This document shows positions 1 through 6,712 of a DNA stretch of 8,976 nt, piece after piece; the stretch's first letter is position 1; each line of letters opens with the position of its first letter. A model generated the notes under the pieces. It had not been told where the DNA came from. It did no database searches and was given only the letters and a program-made list of their open reading frames with translations. The DNA comes from Aquamicrobium sp. (lineage in GTDB: Bacteria > Pseudomonadota > Alphaproteobacteria > Rhizobiales > Rhizobiaceae), in the NCBI GenBank assembly GCA_014860725.1, contig JACZJD010000646.1, positions 1 through 8,976 on the forward strand. The letters run 5' to 3'. The position numbers and the translations under genes were made by a program.

Positions 1-1
1 G

Positions 2-847
2 CCCTCCATCGACCAGACGGAGAAGTGGGATGCGAGCGTGCGCGAGCGCATCTTCCGCACGCTCATCGACCTTTCGGCCCGCCCGCCCGCCGACGGCGCG
101 CCCGCGCCCGACGTGATCGTGTGGCCGGAAACGGCGGTGCCGTTCATCCTGTCCGACCGGCCGGAGGCGCTGGTGGCGCTCGCCGAACTCGTCGGCGATG
201 ACCAGACCCTGCTTGCCGGGGCGGTGCGGATCGAGGGCGCGCGGGCGGAGGCGCGCTACTACAACGCCGTCATCGCCATCAACTCGGCCGGCGAGATCTA
301 CGACGCCGCCGACAAGCTGTGGCTGGTGCCGTTCGGCGAGTTCATGCCGTTCGCCGATCTCCTGTCGCGCATCGGCGTCGAGAAGCTGGTGCGCTCGGTC
401 TCCGCCTTCACGGCCGGCAGCCAGCGCCGGCCGCTCGCGATGCAGAACGGCGCGACGGCGCTGCCCTTCATCTGCTACGAGATCATCTTTCCCGGAACGG
501 CCGGCTACGGCGAGGTCGGGGCCGACTTCATCCTCAACATCACCAACGACGCCTGGTTCGGCGACACGCCCGGACCCTACCAGCATTTCCGCCAGGCGCA
601 GATACGCGCGGTCGAGGCCGGGCGGCCGCTGGTGCGCGCCGCCAACAACGGCATTTCCGGCGTCGTCGACGCCTATGGCCGGGTGATCGACGCCTTCGCG
701 CTCGACGCCGTCGGCGCCCTCGACGTGGCCGTGCCGCGCCAGCACCTCGGGCGCACCGGGCAGCCGGAACTTTCAGGCCTCTTGCTCGTTATCGCCCTTA
801 TCCTCTGGGCGGCCTCCGGTCTGCGCAGGGCCGATCGCGCGGATTGA
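2..847 (+). CDS. lnt: Apolipoprotein N-acyltransferase, C-terminal part (5' end outside window)
   Basis: Inner-membrane enzyme that transfers a third acyl chain from a phospholipid to the N-terminal cysteine of apolipoproteins, the last step of lipoprotein maturation. The frame is open from base 2 with no start, so the N-terminal membrane helices lie outside the window; 281 residues are present. The fragment opens with the SIDQTEKWD stretch of the family and covers the nitrilase-like periplasmic domain. The catalytic triad is visible: Glu in IVWPETAVPF (fragment residue 43), Lys in DKLWLVPFGEF (105) and Cys in PFICYEIIFPG (158), with spacing like that of E. coli Lnt. A hydrophobic C-terminal helix (SGLLLVIALILWAASG) precedes a short basic tail. 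GTG at base 38 is an internal valine, not the start. The stop codon overlaps a -35 box for the next gene. Lnt, the XRE gene, metK and trmB occur in this order in other Rhizobiales. Confidence 0.95.
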   Translation, partial: PSIDQTEKWDASVRERIFRTLIDLSARPPADGAPAPDVIVWPETAVPFILSDRPEALVALAELVGDDQTLLAGAVRIEGARAEARYYNAVIAINSAGEIYDAADKLWLVPFGEFMPFADLLSRIGVEKLVRSVSAFTAGSQRRPLAMQNGATALPFICYEIIFPGTAGYGEVGADFILNITNDAWFGDTPGPYQHFRQAQIRAVEAGRPLVRAANNGISGVVDAYGRVIDAFALDAVGALDVAVPRQHLGRTGQPELSGLLLVIALILWAASGLRRADRAD

Positions 848-872
848 CAGGGATATATTAGAAACTCATAGT
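844..872 (+). promoter_or_regulatory. Predicted sigma70-type promoter of the XRE regulator gene
   Basis: TTGACA (844-849, perfect -35) is followed after 17 bases by CATAGT (867-872, four of six matches to the -10 consensus). The -35 box contains the TGA stop of lnt. The spacer is unusually A/T-rich for this window. Transcription would start near 879, leaving a leader of about 105 bases before the ATG at 986. The leader is GC-rich and contains complementary segments (GGCCG near 930 and CGGCC near 960), so it may fold. This is a consensus match only. Confidence 0.55.
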
Positions 873-985
873 GCAGCCTCGTTTCCCGCGGGATTCGATG
901 GGTCGGGCCGTCGGGGGGCGGATCCGGCAGGCCGTCCGGCGAAAGACCGGTCCGGCGGCCCATGGCTGGAAGCGGCGAGGGGATA

Positions 986-1390
986 ATGGCGGAAAGCAAG
1001 AAGAAACCCAACCCGATAGACGTGCATGTCGGAGGAAGGATCCGCCTGAGGCGCAACATGCTGGGCATGAGTCAGGAGAAGCTGGGGGAGCATCTCGGCA
1101 TCACCTTCCAGCAGATCCAGAAATACGAGAAGGGCACCAACCGCGTCGGCGCCAGCCGGCTGCAGGCCATCGCCTCCATTCTCGAGGTCCCGGTCGCCTA
1201 CTTCTTCGAGGACGCGCCGGGCGGCACGCCGGCCGAGGGCTTCGCCGAGGAAAGCCAGACCGCCTATGTGGTCGATTTCCTGTCGAGCACCGAGGGCCTG
1301 ATGCTCAACCGCGCCTTCGCCCGCATCGGCGACCCCAAAGTGCGCCGCCGCATCATCGACCTCGTGCGCACGCTCGCCGACGAGGACTGA
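986..1390 (+). CDS. phrR: XRE-family HTH transcriptional regulator, PhrR-like
   Basis: A 134-residue DNA-binding protein. An N-terminal lambda-repressor-type helix-turn-helix spans about residues 12-66 (VGGRIRLRRNMLGMSQEKLG, then ITFQQIQKYEKGTNRVGASRL with the recognition helix). A linker and a conserved tail follow, reading YVVDFLSSTEGLMLNRAF and then a DPKVRRRIIDLVRTLA helix. This architecture and its place between lnt and metK match the rhizobial regulators named PhrR, described as induced by low pH and stress in Sinorhizobium. Its targets here are unknown. I chose ATG 986 because GAGGGG (977-982) lies just upstream and homologs begin MAE..KKKPNPID. An in-frame ATG at 962 would add eight residues and has a poorer ribosome-binding site. 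A promoter overlapping the lnt stop suggests separate transcription. XRE assignment is near certain; the symbol rests on remembered synteny. Confidence 0.88.
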   Translation: MAESKKKPNPIDVHVGGRIRLRRNMLGMSQEKLGEHLGITFQQIQKYEKGTNRVGASRLQAIASILEVPVAYFFEDAPGGTPAEGFAEESQTAYVVDFLSSTEGLMLNRAFARIGDPKVRRRIIDLVRTLADED

Positions 1391-1471
1391 GGCCGGATTC
1401 CGGCTGCGCCTGCGGCTTAACCATGCGAAATCCGTTTCCGCTTCCGTGACGCCGCGCGGACGTTTGTTCGC

Positions 1472-1499
1472 TTGACGCGGCAAGGCGCGGGCAGATAAC
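1472..1499 (+). promoter_or_regulatory. Predicted metK promoter
   Basis: CTTGACG (TTGACG at 1472-1477) matches the -35 box favoured by rhizobial housekeeping sigma factors. After 16 bases comes GATAAC (1494-1499), which keeps the central ATAA of the -10 consensus. Transcription would begin near 1506, about 48 bases before the preferred metK start. The site sits in the 163-base gap between the XRE gene and metK, so metK need not depend on read-through. Consensus match only. Confidence 0.5.
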
Positions 1500-1513
1500 T
1501 AGCGGGCGCTTCA

Positions 1514-1539
1514 GCCGGGGCGCTCCCGGCGTTTCTTTC
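1514..1539 (+). terminator. Terminator-like hairpin in the metK leader (possible attenuator)
   Basis: GCCGGG (1514-1519) and CCCGGC (1525-1530) form a perfect six-pair stem with a five-base loop. It is followed at once by GTTTCTTTC (1531-1539), a T-rich tract that stands out in this GC-rich DNA. The element lies downstream of the predicted metK promoter and only two bases before the GAGGGG ribosome-binding site. It therefore looks more like a leader attenuator or a translation-modulating hairpin than an end-of-gene terminator. If the promoter call is wrong, it could instead terminate the XRE transcript. Confidence 0.4.
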
Positions 1540-1553
1540 ATGAGGGGATGCCC

Positions 1554-2798
1554 GTGTCTCGCCGCGACTACCTTTTCACCAGCGAATCCGTCTCCGAAGG
1601 CCACCCGGACAAGGTGTGCGACCGCATTTCCGACGAAATCGTCGATCTGGTCTACCGCGAAGCCAAGAAGACGGGGGTCGATCCCTGGACCGTGCGCATC
1701 GCCGCCGAGACGCTGGCCACCACCAACCGCGTCGTCATCGCCGGCGAGGTCCGGGTTCCCGAATCGCTGCTGAAGACCGACAAGAACGGCAGGAAGGTCA
1801 TCAACCCGGCCAAGTTCAAGTCGGTCGCGCGCAAGGCGATCCGCGACATCGGCTACGAGCAGGACGGCTTCCACTGGAAGACGGCGAAGATCGACGTGCT
1901 GCTGCATCCGCAGTCGGCCGACATCGCGCAGGGCGTGGACAGCGCCGCCGACCGGCAGGGCGAGGAAGGCGCGGGCGACCAGGGCATCATGTTCGGCTAT
2001 GCCTGCAACGAGACGCCGGACCTGATGCCGGCGCCGATCTACTACAGCCACCGCATCCTCGAGCTGCTGTCGGCCGCCCGCCACAAGGGCGAGGGCGAGG
2101 TCGGCAAGCTCGGCCCCGACGCCAAGAGCCAGGTGACGGTGCGCTACGTCGACGGCAAGGCCGCCGAGGCGACCTCGATCGTCCTGTCCACCCAGCATCT
2201 CGACGAAAGCTGGGATTCGAAGAAGGTGCGCAAGGTCGTCGAGCCCTATATCCGCGAGGCGCTGGGCGACCTGAAGATCGCCGACGACTGCAACTGGTAC
2301 ATCAACCCCACCGGCAAGTTCGTCATCGGCGGGCCGGACGGCGACGCCGGGCTCACCGGCCGCAAGATCATCGTCGACACCTATGGCGGGGCGGCCCCGC
2401 ACGGCGGCGGCGCCTTCTCGGGCAAGGACACCACCAAGGTCGACCGCTCGGCCGCCTATGCCGCGCGCTACCTCGCCAAGAACGTGGTGGCCGCCGGACT
2501 CGCCGACCGCTGCACCATCCAGCTCGCCTACGCCATCGGCGTCGCCCAGCCGCTCTCGGTCTATGTCGACCTCGACGGCACCGGCAAGGGCGTGACCGAG
2601 GAGCAGGTCGAGAAGGCCATCCGCAAGGTGATGGACCTGTCGCCGTCGGGCATCCGCCGGCATCTCGACCTCAACAAGCCGATCTACGCCAAGACATCCG
2701 CCTACGGCCATTTCGGCCGCAAGCCCGGCCGCGACGGCTCGTTCTCGTGGGAGAAGACCGATCTCACCAAGGCGCTGAAGCAGGCGATCGCCGCCTGA
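1554..2798 (+). CDS. metK: S-adenosylmethionine synthetase (methionine adenosyltransferase)
   Basis: Makes S-adenosylmethionine, phosphate and diphosphate from ATP and methionine in the cytoplasm. Family landmarks are clear: [15 protein letters not shown] near residue 9, the ATP-binding hexapeptide region [12 protein letters not shown] (139-150), the P-loop-like GGGAFSGKD (284-292), and ending in a short basic and aromatic tail. At about 414 residues it is longer than the 384-residue E. coli enzyme, as is common in alphaproteobacteria. GTG at 1554 is preferred because GAGGGG (1542-1547) lies six bases upstream. The in-frame ATG at 1548 directly abuts that Shine-Dalgarno sequence and would add two residues. 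It has its own predicted promoter and a leader hairpin. trmB follows after 32 bases and probably shares its transcript. The product supplies the methyl donor for TrmB and for BtaB, and the aminocarboxypropyl donor for BtaA, all encoded nearby. Confidence 0.97.
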   Translation: MSRRDYLFTSESVSEGHPDKVCDRISDEIVDLVYREAKKTGVDPWTVRIAAETLATTNRVVIAGEVRVPESLLKTDKNGRKVINPAKFKSVARKAIRDIGYEQDGFHWKTAKIDVLLHPQSADIAQGVDSAADRQGEEGAGDQGIMFGYACNETPDLMPAPIYYSHRILELLSAARHKGEGEVGKLGPDAKSQVTVRYVDGKAAEATSIVLSTQHLDESWDSKKVRKVVEPYIREALGDLKIADDCNWYINPTGKFVIGGPDGDAGLTGRKIIVDTYGGAAPHGGGAFSGKDTTKVDRSAAYAARYLAKNVVAAGLADRCTIQLAYAIGVAQPLSVYVDLDGTGKGVTEEQVEKAIRKVMDLSPSGIRRHLDLNKPIYAKTSAYGHFGRKPGRDGSFSWEKTDLTKALKQAIAA

Positions 2799-2830
2799 CG
2801 CGCCGATGCGCCACAGGGGTTGAGGCCGCC

Positions 2831-3529
2831 ATGGCCGGGGAACGCCGCACACGCGCGACCGAGGCGTTCTTCGGCCGCCGCCGGGGCAAGACGCTGCGCC
2901 CGGCACAGGCGCAGACGGCCGGGCTTCTGCTGCCTGGCCTCAGGCTCGACCTCGCCACGCCCGCGCCCGCCGACCTCGGCGCGCTGTTTCCCGTTCCGGT
3001 CGACGGCGTCAGGCTGGAGATCGGCTTCGGTGGCGGCGAGCATCTCCACCACGAGGCGGGACGCTTCCCCGGCACCGGGTTCATCGGCGTCGAGCCCTTC
3101 GTCAACGGCATGGCGAAGCTGCTGTCGCGGCTCCACGAGGCGGCGCGGCCGAACCTCAGGCTCTACGACGACGACGCCACGCGCCTGCTCGACTGGCTGC
3201 CCGACGCCTCGCTCGACGGAATCGACCTTCTCTATCCCGACCCGTGGCCGAAGAAACGGCACTGGAAGCGGCGTTTCGTCAACGCCGCCAATCTCGACCG
3301 CTTCGCACGGGTGATGAAGAAGGGCGCGAAATTCCGCTTCGCGTCCGACATCGACACCTATGTCGACTGGACGCTTCTGGCCTGCCGGGCGCACGGCGCC
3401 TTCGACTGGCAGGCGGGCTCGGCCGAGGACTGGCGCACGCCCTATGAGGGCTGGCCCGGCACCCGCTACGAGGCAAAGGCGCTCCGGGAAGGCCGTATCC
3501 CGGCCTACCTCACCTTCCTGCGACGTTAG
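2831..3529 (+). CDS. trmB: tRNA (guanine-N7-)-methyltransferase
   Basis: Uses SAM to methylate N7 of guanosine 46 in the variable loop of tRNAs. The 232-residue protein has the full family pattern: a basic N-terminal FFGRRRGK (about 13-20), the SAM-binding [10 protein letters not shown] (63-72), IGVEPF (85-90), the signature [15 protein letters not shown] (135-149) and the C-terminal [15 protein letters not shown] (203-217). ATG 2831 is chosen because GAGG (2822-2825) sits about five bases upstream and the protein then begins just before the conserved basic segment. It lies 32 bases after metK on the same strand, with no terminator seen between, so co-transcription is likely. The gene that follows is on the opposite strand and converges, its stop only 30 bases away. 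Confidence 0.96.
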   Translation: MAGERRTRATEAFFGRRRGKTLRPAQAQTAGLLLPGLRLDLATPAPADLGALFPVPVDGVRLEIGFGGGEHLHHEAGRFPGTGFIGVEPFVNGMAKLLSRLHEAARPNLRLYDDDATRLLDWLPDASLDGIDLLYPDPWPKKRHWKRRFVNAANLDRFARVMKKGAKFRFASDIDTYVDWTLLACRAHGAFDWQAGSAEDWRTPYEGWPGTRYEAKALREGRIPAYLTFLRR

Positions 3530-3547
3530 CCGGCCGCGAGGGCCGGC
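3529..3547. terminator. Stem-loop between convergent trmB and the DUF1127 gene
   Basis: GCCGGCC (3529-3535) and GGCCGGC (3541-3547) form a seven-pair stem with a five-base loop, starting at the last base of the trmB stop codon. It occupies the 30-base gap between two convergent genes, the right place for a bidirectional terminator. Neither strand carries a T tract after the stem, so intrinsic termination is unproven. Confidence 0.3.
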
Positions 3548-3559
3548 GGGGGACCGGCC

Positions 3560-3724
3560 TCAGTAGCGCCGGATGTCGTGGAACTGCGCCGGGTCGATGC
3601 CGAGGCGCTTCAGGTCCGCATCGGCGGGCTGACGATACTGGCGCGTCGCCGCCGAGACGGCGAGAACGCTGCCGATCGTGTCGAGGAAACCGGCGAATCC
3701 CCTGGAACGAGACTTCGAGGACAT
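3560..3724 (-). CDS. DUF1127 (YjiS-like) small protein, 54 residues
   Basis: A short gene read on the minus strand: ATG at 3724, TGA at 3560-3562. The product starts MSSKSRSRGFAGFLDTIGSV and ends with ADADLKRLGIDPAQFHDI then RRY. The C-terminal half, with a basic stretch followed by DLKRLGID and an aromatic or acidic tail, is the DUF1127 pattern that is abundant in Rhizobiales as proteins of about 45-75 residues. AAAGG lies about 10 bases before the ATG. Some DUF1127 proteins elsewhere are linked to RNA binding, phosphate or stress physiology, or control by LysR-type regulators such as VtlR in Brucella. None of that can be assigned to this copy from sequence. It lies 146 bases downstream of the TPR lipoprotein gene on the same strand and converges with trmB. 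The family call is good; the function is unknown. Confidence 0.8.
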   Translation of the reverse strand: MSSKSRSRGFAGFLDTIGSVLAVSAATRQYRQPADADLKRLGIDPAQFHDIRRY

Positions 3725-3870
3725 GGCTGCTGCCTTTCACATTGTGCAACGCAGCATAAATGGGCATTCCGCGCCGCTTCCGCCAGAGACGCAACGACGC
3801 AGGGCCCCTGATTCCGGGCCCGCATGGCAGGCAAATTGCCGCAGGCGTCCCTCCGGCGGGGAAAAGGGGA
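3725..3870. other. Intergenic spacer between the TPR lipoprotein and DUF1127 genes
   Basis: This 146-base stretch contains no convincing gene. Two GGGCCC blocks (3802-3807 and 3816-3821) can pair as a six-base stem with an eight-base loop, but no T tract follows on the minus strand. CCCATTTATG on the minus strand (near 3755-3765) is the only A/T-rich patch and might be part of a DUF1127 promoter, but I could not place a convincing -35 at normal spacing. Confidence 0.35.
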
Positions 3871-4686
3871 TCAGTTGGTGTTGCGCTTCTCGTCGCGGAG
3901 CTGGCTCCAGGCGTTCTGCTGCGCCAGCATCGAGCGCAGATAGGCGACGTTGGCGGTGGCCTGCTCCGGGGAAAGCTCGCGGCTGGCGATGTCCTCGGCC
4001 TCCTTGAACCGGCCCTGGAGGCCGACGACGAGGGCGAGGTTCTGGCGCACGCGGCTGTCGGCGCCCGGCGCCTGCGCCGCCTGGCGCATGTAGGTCTCCG
4101 CACTCTTCAGGTCGCCGGACAGCACGTAGGACATGCCGAGATTGGACAGGACCGACGGCTCGCCCGGCTTCATCTCCAGAGCGCGGCCGTAGAGCCGGCG
4201 CGCCTCGTCCTGCTCGCCGAGCTGGTCGAGGATGGCGGCCTCGGCCGAGATCAGCTTCCAGTCGGGATATTCCGGCGTCTGGGCGCGGCGCACGGCGTCG
4301 AGCGCCGGCTGCAGCTCGCCCGCGGCGGCGAGCGCCTTGCCGTAGGCCGCCAGCACCTGCCGCTCGCGCGGATAGTCGATGGCGAGCTTGCGCATGACGG
4401 CCAGCGCCTGGTCGTTGCGGCCGTTCATCTGCAGCGCCGAGGCGTAGCGCATGGCGGTGTTCATGTCCTTGGGGTTCTTCGCGTAGGAGCGGCCGAGCGC
4501 GTCGACGCCGGCGGCCAGCTCCTGCCCCGACATCGTCGCCATCGACCGCGACGAATCGCGGGAGACCGAGCCGGTCGTCATCCGGTCCTTGCCGGCGCAG
4601 CCGGCGAGCGAGACGGCCGCCAGCACGGCGAGAGCGGCGGCGCCGAGGCGCCTGCCCGTTGCGGTCGCTTCGCGAGTGGTCGTCAT
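3871..4686 (-). CDS. tadD: TPR-repeat lipoprotein, TadD-type (Flp/Tad pilus assembly)
   Basis: A 271-residue exported protein. Residues 1-29 form a lipoprotein signal peptide with an Arg-containing N-region, a hydrophobic core (LGAAALAVLAAVSLAG) and lipobox LAGC, with Cys30 as the lipidation site. Ala at +2 rather than Asp favours outer-membrane sorting. A Ser/Thr-rich linker (to about 55) precedes tandem tetratricopeptide repeats from about 75 to 245, for example NPKDMNTAMRYASALQMNGR and GEPSVLSNLGMSYVLSGDL. This layout resembles rhizobial TadD, a lipoprotein thought to help assemble or localise the Tad secretin. No other tad gene is in the window, so the pilus role is inferred from family resemblance. 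ATG 4686 is chosen because it begins the signal peptide and has GGAG about 11 bases upstream; the longer open frame is not plausible. It lies 100 bases after btaB on the same strand, with a CtrA-like site between. Confidence 0.78.
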   Translation of the reverse strand: MTTTREATATGRRLGAAALAVLAAVSLAGCAGKDRMTTGSVSRDSSRSMATMSGQELAAGVDALGRSYAKNPKDMNTAMRYASALQMNGRNDQALAVMRKLAIDYPRERQVLAAYGKALAAAGELQPALDAVRRAQTPEYPDWKLISAEAAILDQLGEQDEARRLYGRALEMKPGEPSVLSNLGMSYVLSGDLKSAETYMRQAAQAPGADSRVRQNLALVVGLQGRFKEAEDIASRELSPEQATANVAYLRSMLAQQNAWSQLRDEKRNTN

Positions 4687-4711
4687 CGGTCCGACGTCTC
4701 CATGAAAGATG

Positions 4712-4726
4712 CGGCCGGAACGGCCG
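4712..4726. repeat. Hairpin CGGCCG-GAA-CGGCCG upstream of tadD
   Basis: Two copies of the self-complementary CGGCCG (4712-4717 and 4721-4726) flank three bases, giving a six-pair stem with a very tight loop in the likely 5' leader of the TPR lipoprotein gene. It could also mark the end of the btaB message, but it lacks a T tract: on the minus strand it is followed by CATCTTTC. Confidence 0.3.
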
Positions 4727-4750
4727 GAGGCTGGAGACGAGCAATATTCC

Positions 4751-4773
4751 GTTAACCCTAACGGCCGGTTAAC
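4751..4773. promoter_or_regulatory. Inverted repeat with a CtrA-like box upstream of tadD
   Basis: GTTAACC (4751-4757) and GGTTAAC (4767-4773) are perfect inverted arms around nine bases. Within it, CTAA-N7-TTAA (4758-4772; TTAA-N7-TTAG on the minus strand) differs by one base from the alphaproteobacterial CtrA site TTAA-N7-TTAA. The element is about 70-85 bases before the tadD ATG, a normal operator position. CtrA is known to control pilus and tad-type genes in Caulobacter and relatives. Binding here is an inference from the motif. Confidence 0.4.
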
Positions 4774-4786
4774 GAGGGCCCTTTCC

Positions 4787-5446
4787 TCACGGCCGGCGGA
4801 CGACCGCGATCCACGAGAAGCCGCGATGAAGCCGGCGCGCTTCGGCCTCGCCGTCGATGGAGCTTGCAAGCTCCTGCGCGACGTCGAAGAGATCGGGGCG
4901 CGGCGTGACGTGATACCAGCGCAGCCACGTATACATCGCCGCCTTCGACCAGGCGGGAAGCGCCGCCATGTCGCCGAAATCGGCGACATGGAGCTCGCCG
5001 CCCGGGGCAAGGCGGGCGGCGACCTCGGCCATCGCGGTCCGCCCTTGCGGGATCATCGACACGGCGTAGGAGATGAAGATGCGGTCGTAGCTTCCGTGGC
5101 CGAAGGTCCGGCCGGGGTCGAACGCCGCGGCGTCGGCGAGCGCGAGCCGGATGCGGCCCGCCAGTCCGGCCTTCGCCACGGCATTGCCCGCCGCCGCCAG
5201 CATCTCGCGCGAGATGTCGATGCCGTGGAAGCGCGCGCCCGGATAACGCCGCGCCGCCCGGACGAGATTGCGCCCGGTGCCGCAGCCTATCTCCAGCACC
5301 GTGCCGCCCGGCGGCGGGTTGAGCCCCGCGATCATCGGGTCGCGGCCGACGAGGTAGAACTTGCGCGTGGCGTCGTAGAAGCCGAACCGGCGCTGGAAGC
5401 GATAGACGCGGTCCATCAGCGCGGCGTGGTCGCTTGCACCGGCCAT
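4787..5446 (-). CDS. btaB: Diacylglyceryl-homoserine N-methyltransferase (betaine-lipid synthesis)
   Basis: Adds three methyl groups from SAM to the amino group of diacylglyceryl homoserine, giving the betaine lipid DGTS. The 219-residue protein is a class I SAM methyltransferase: motif I VLEIGCGTGRN (50-60), the acidic loop FHGIDISREML (74-84), then LADAAAF and YDRIFISYAVSMIP. The N-terminal RFGFYDATRKFYLVGRDPMI (20-39) resembles the segment seen in BtaB proteins and, with the adjacent btaA, identifies it rather than a generic Ubi-type methyltransferase. The start at 5446 has an ideal AAGGAG (5453-5458) six bases upstream; this sequence lies within the last codons of btaA. The gap to btaA is three bases, so translation is probably coupled. 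It is the last gene of the operon, and no clear intrinsic terminator follows before the tadD upstream region. Confidence 0.92.
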   Translation of the reverse strand: MAGASDHAALMDRVYRFQRRFGFYDATRKFYLVGRDPMIAGLNPPPGGTVLEIGCGTGRNLVRAARRYPGARFHGIDISREMLAAAGNAVAKAGLAGRIRLALADAAAFDPGRTFGHGSYDRIFISYAVSMIPQGRTAMAEVAARLAPGGELHVADFGDMAALPAWSKAAMYTWLRWYHVTPRPDLFDVAQELASSIDGEAEARRLHRGFSWIAVVRRP

Positions 5447-5449
5447 GGG

Positions 5450-6712
5450 CTACTCCTTGAGGACGAGGAGGTGGAAGCCGCCATAGATCGAGGAGCGGTC
5501 GCGGGCATGGAGCGCGCGCGATTCCGCCTCGCGATAGTCCCAGCGGGCGAGCAGTGCGGGATCGACGCGGCCCCGGAGCAGGTTCTCGGCGGCGGCGGTG
5601 CGGAAGACGACGCGGGCGCCGGGCGCGGCTGTGCGGGTGATCTCGCGCCACAGCGCGCCGAGCTGGGCGTCCGACATCCAGTCCTGCGCGTCGAGCAGGA
5701 CGACGCGGTCGACCGAGGCGACCGGCCTTGCGGCAAGCAGCTCGGTGACGGAGACGTTCTCGACCGACATGCGCCCGGCGCGGGCGCGCACGGTCTCGAA
5801 GTTCTCGCGCCGCAGATAGGGCGGCAGCGGCGCGTCGAAGCCGGCGCCGTAGCCGCGGCCGAAGGCCTGCCAGGCGAAATAGTTCTCCGACAGGGGGAAG
5901 TCGCAGGCCAGCCGCTCCAGCCGCGCCCGCAGCACCGCCGCCATGTCGCCGGCGTTCCCGCCCTCGCCGGCCAGCACCTCGTATTGCTGCGGCGGGATGC
6001 CGAGGCCGAACAGCGCCGCCTTGCGGCCGGTGGCCCAGCGCACCAGCCGCTTGTCGAACAGCGGCGCGATGGTGGCGTCGAAGAAGCGGCGCTGCTCCTC
6101 CAGCGAGCGGGCGTCGAGCAGGCCGCGCGGATCGACGCCGTAGAGGCGGGCGACGCGATGGCCCCAGCCGATGAAATGGCCGAGCAGGCCGTGGCGGTAG
6201 AGGTGGCGGCCGAACATCGAGATGCGGCGGCGGCCCGAGACGGAGCGGCCGTCCCAGTAGGCGCGGGTGGCCGGATCGAGCGCGGAGCGGATGTAGCGCC
6301 GGTAGGCCTCGACGTTGCGCGCGTCGTCGGCGCGGCCGTAGAAGCGGTGGAACGCCTCGTAGTCCGGCAGGAAGCGCAGCGCCGCCAGCTTGAGCCGGTT
6401 GAAGGCGACATGGGCGGGGTTGAGATCGACCGCCTCGACGCGGCCGGGATCGGCGAGAAGATAGGACAGCGCGTTGCAGCCGCCCGAGGCGATGGTGACG
6501 ACCGTGTTGCCCGTCGCGATGGCCAGCGCCGCCATGTCCACCTCCGGGTCCTCCCAGATCTGGGCGTAGACCAGCTTCTGGAACAGGCCCGCGAACACGG
6601 CCTCGGAAAGGCCGGCGCGCGACAGCGGGGCGTTGCGGCGCACGGCCTCGCGCAGCCTGCGGCCGGGACGTGGCTTGACGGGGGGCTTTGCGGGGGCGAG
6701 CGATGCGCTCAT
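5450..6712 (-). CDS. btaA: SAM:diacylglycerol 3-amino-3-carboxypropyltransferase (betaine-lipid synthesis)
   Basis: Transfers the 3-amino-3-carboxypropyl group of SAM to diacylglycerol, making diacylglyceryl homoserine, the first committed step to DGTS. At 420 residues it is close to the Rhodobacter BtaA length. Family features include KLVYAQIWEDPEVDMAAL (46-63), the SAM-binding glycine region TIASGGCNALSYLL (73-86), the acidic AVDLNPAHVAFN (94-105) with the Asp expected to hold the SAM ribose, and the late LLDAQDWMSDAQLGALW segment with a distant methyltransferase-like fold. A proline/arginine-rich basic N-terminus (to about 30) may contact the membrane. ATG 6712 is fixed by AAGGAAAGG (6717-6725) and by a four-base ATGA overlap with the agt stop. 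Its diacylglycerol substrate is the expected product of PlcP, encoded first in the operon. Control by the upstream Pho box is likely. Confidence 0.94.
   Translation of the reverse strand: MSASLAPAKPPVKPRPGRRLREAVRRNAPLSRAGLSEAVFAGLFQKLVYAQIWEDPEVDMAALAIATGNTVVTIASGGCNALSYLLADPGRVEAVDLNPAHVAFNRLKLAALRFLPDYEAFHRFYGRADDARNVEAYRRYIRSALDPATRAYWDGRSVSGRRRISMFGRHLYRHGLLGHFIGWGHRVARLYGVDPRGLLDARSLEEQRRFFDATIAPLFDKRLVRWATGRKAALFGLGIPPQQYEVLAGEGGNAGDMAAVLRARLERLACDFPLSENYFAWQAFGRGYGAGFDAPLPPYLRRENFETVRARAGRMSVENVSVTELLAARPVASVDRVVLLDAQDWMSDAQLGALWREITRTAAPGARVVFRTAAAENLLRGRVDPALLARWDYREAESRALHARDRSSIYGGFHLLVLKE

Noticed and set aside
1391..1547. SAM riboswitch upstream of metK
   Set aside because: I could not match any known SAM or SAM/SAH riboswitch consensus; only a single terminator-like hairpin is visible. 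A covariance-model search of this region would be decisive.
1616..2830. In-frame extension that would make trmB a 637-residue protein overlapping metK
   Set aside because: The extension is the out-of-frame reading of metK (Arg-rich, repetitive). TrmB homologs are about 230 residues and ATG 2831 has a good ribosome-binding site.
1353..2906. Long minus-strand open frame opposite metK
   Set aside because: It is a shadow of metK codon bias. The product is low-complexity Gly/Ala/Arg/Val with no recognisable domain.
3802..3821. GGGCCC inverted repeat as a terminator for tadD
   Set aside because: It can form a hairpin, but no T tract follows on the minus strand and GGGCCC is common in DNA of this composition.
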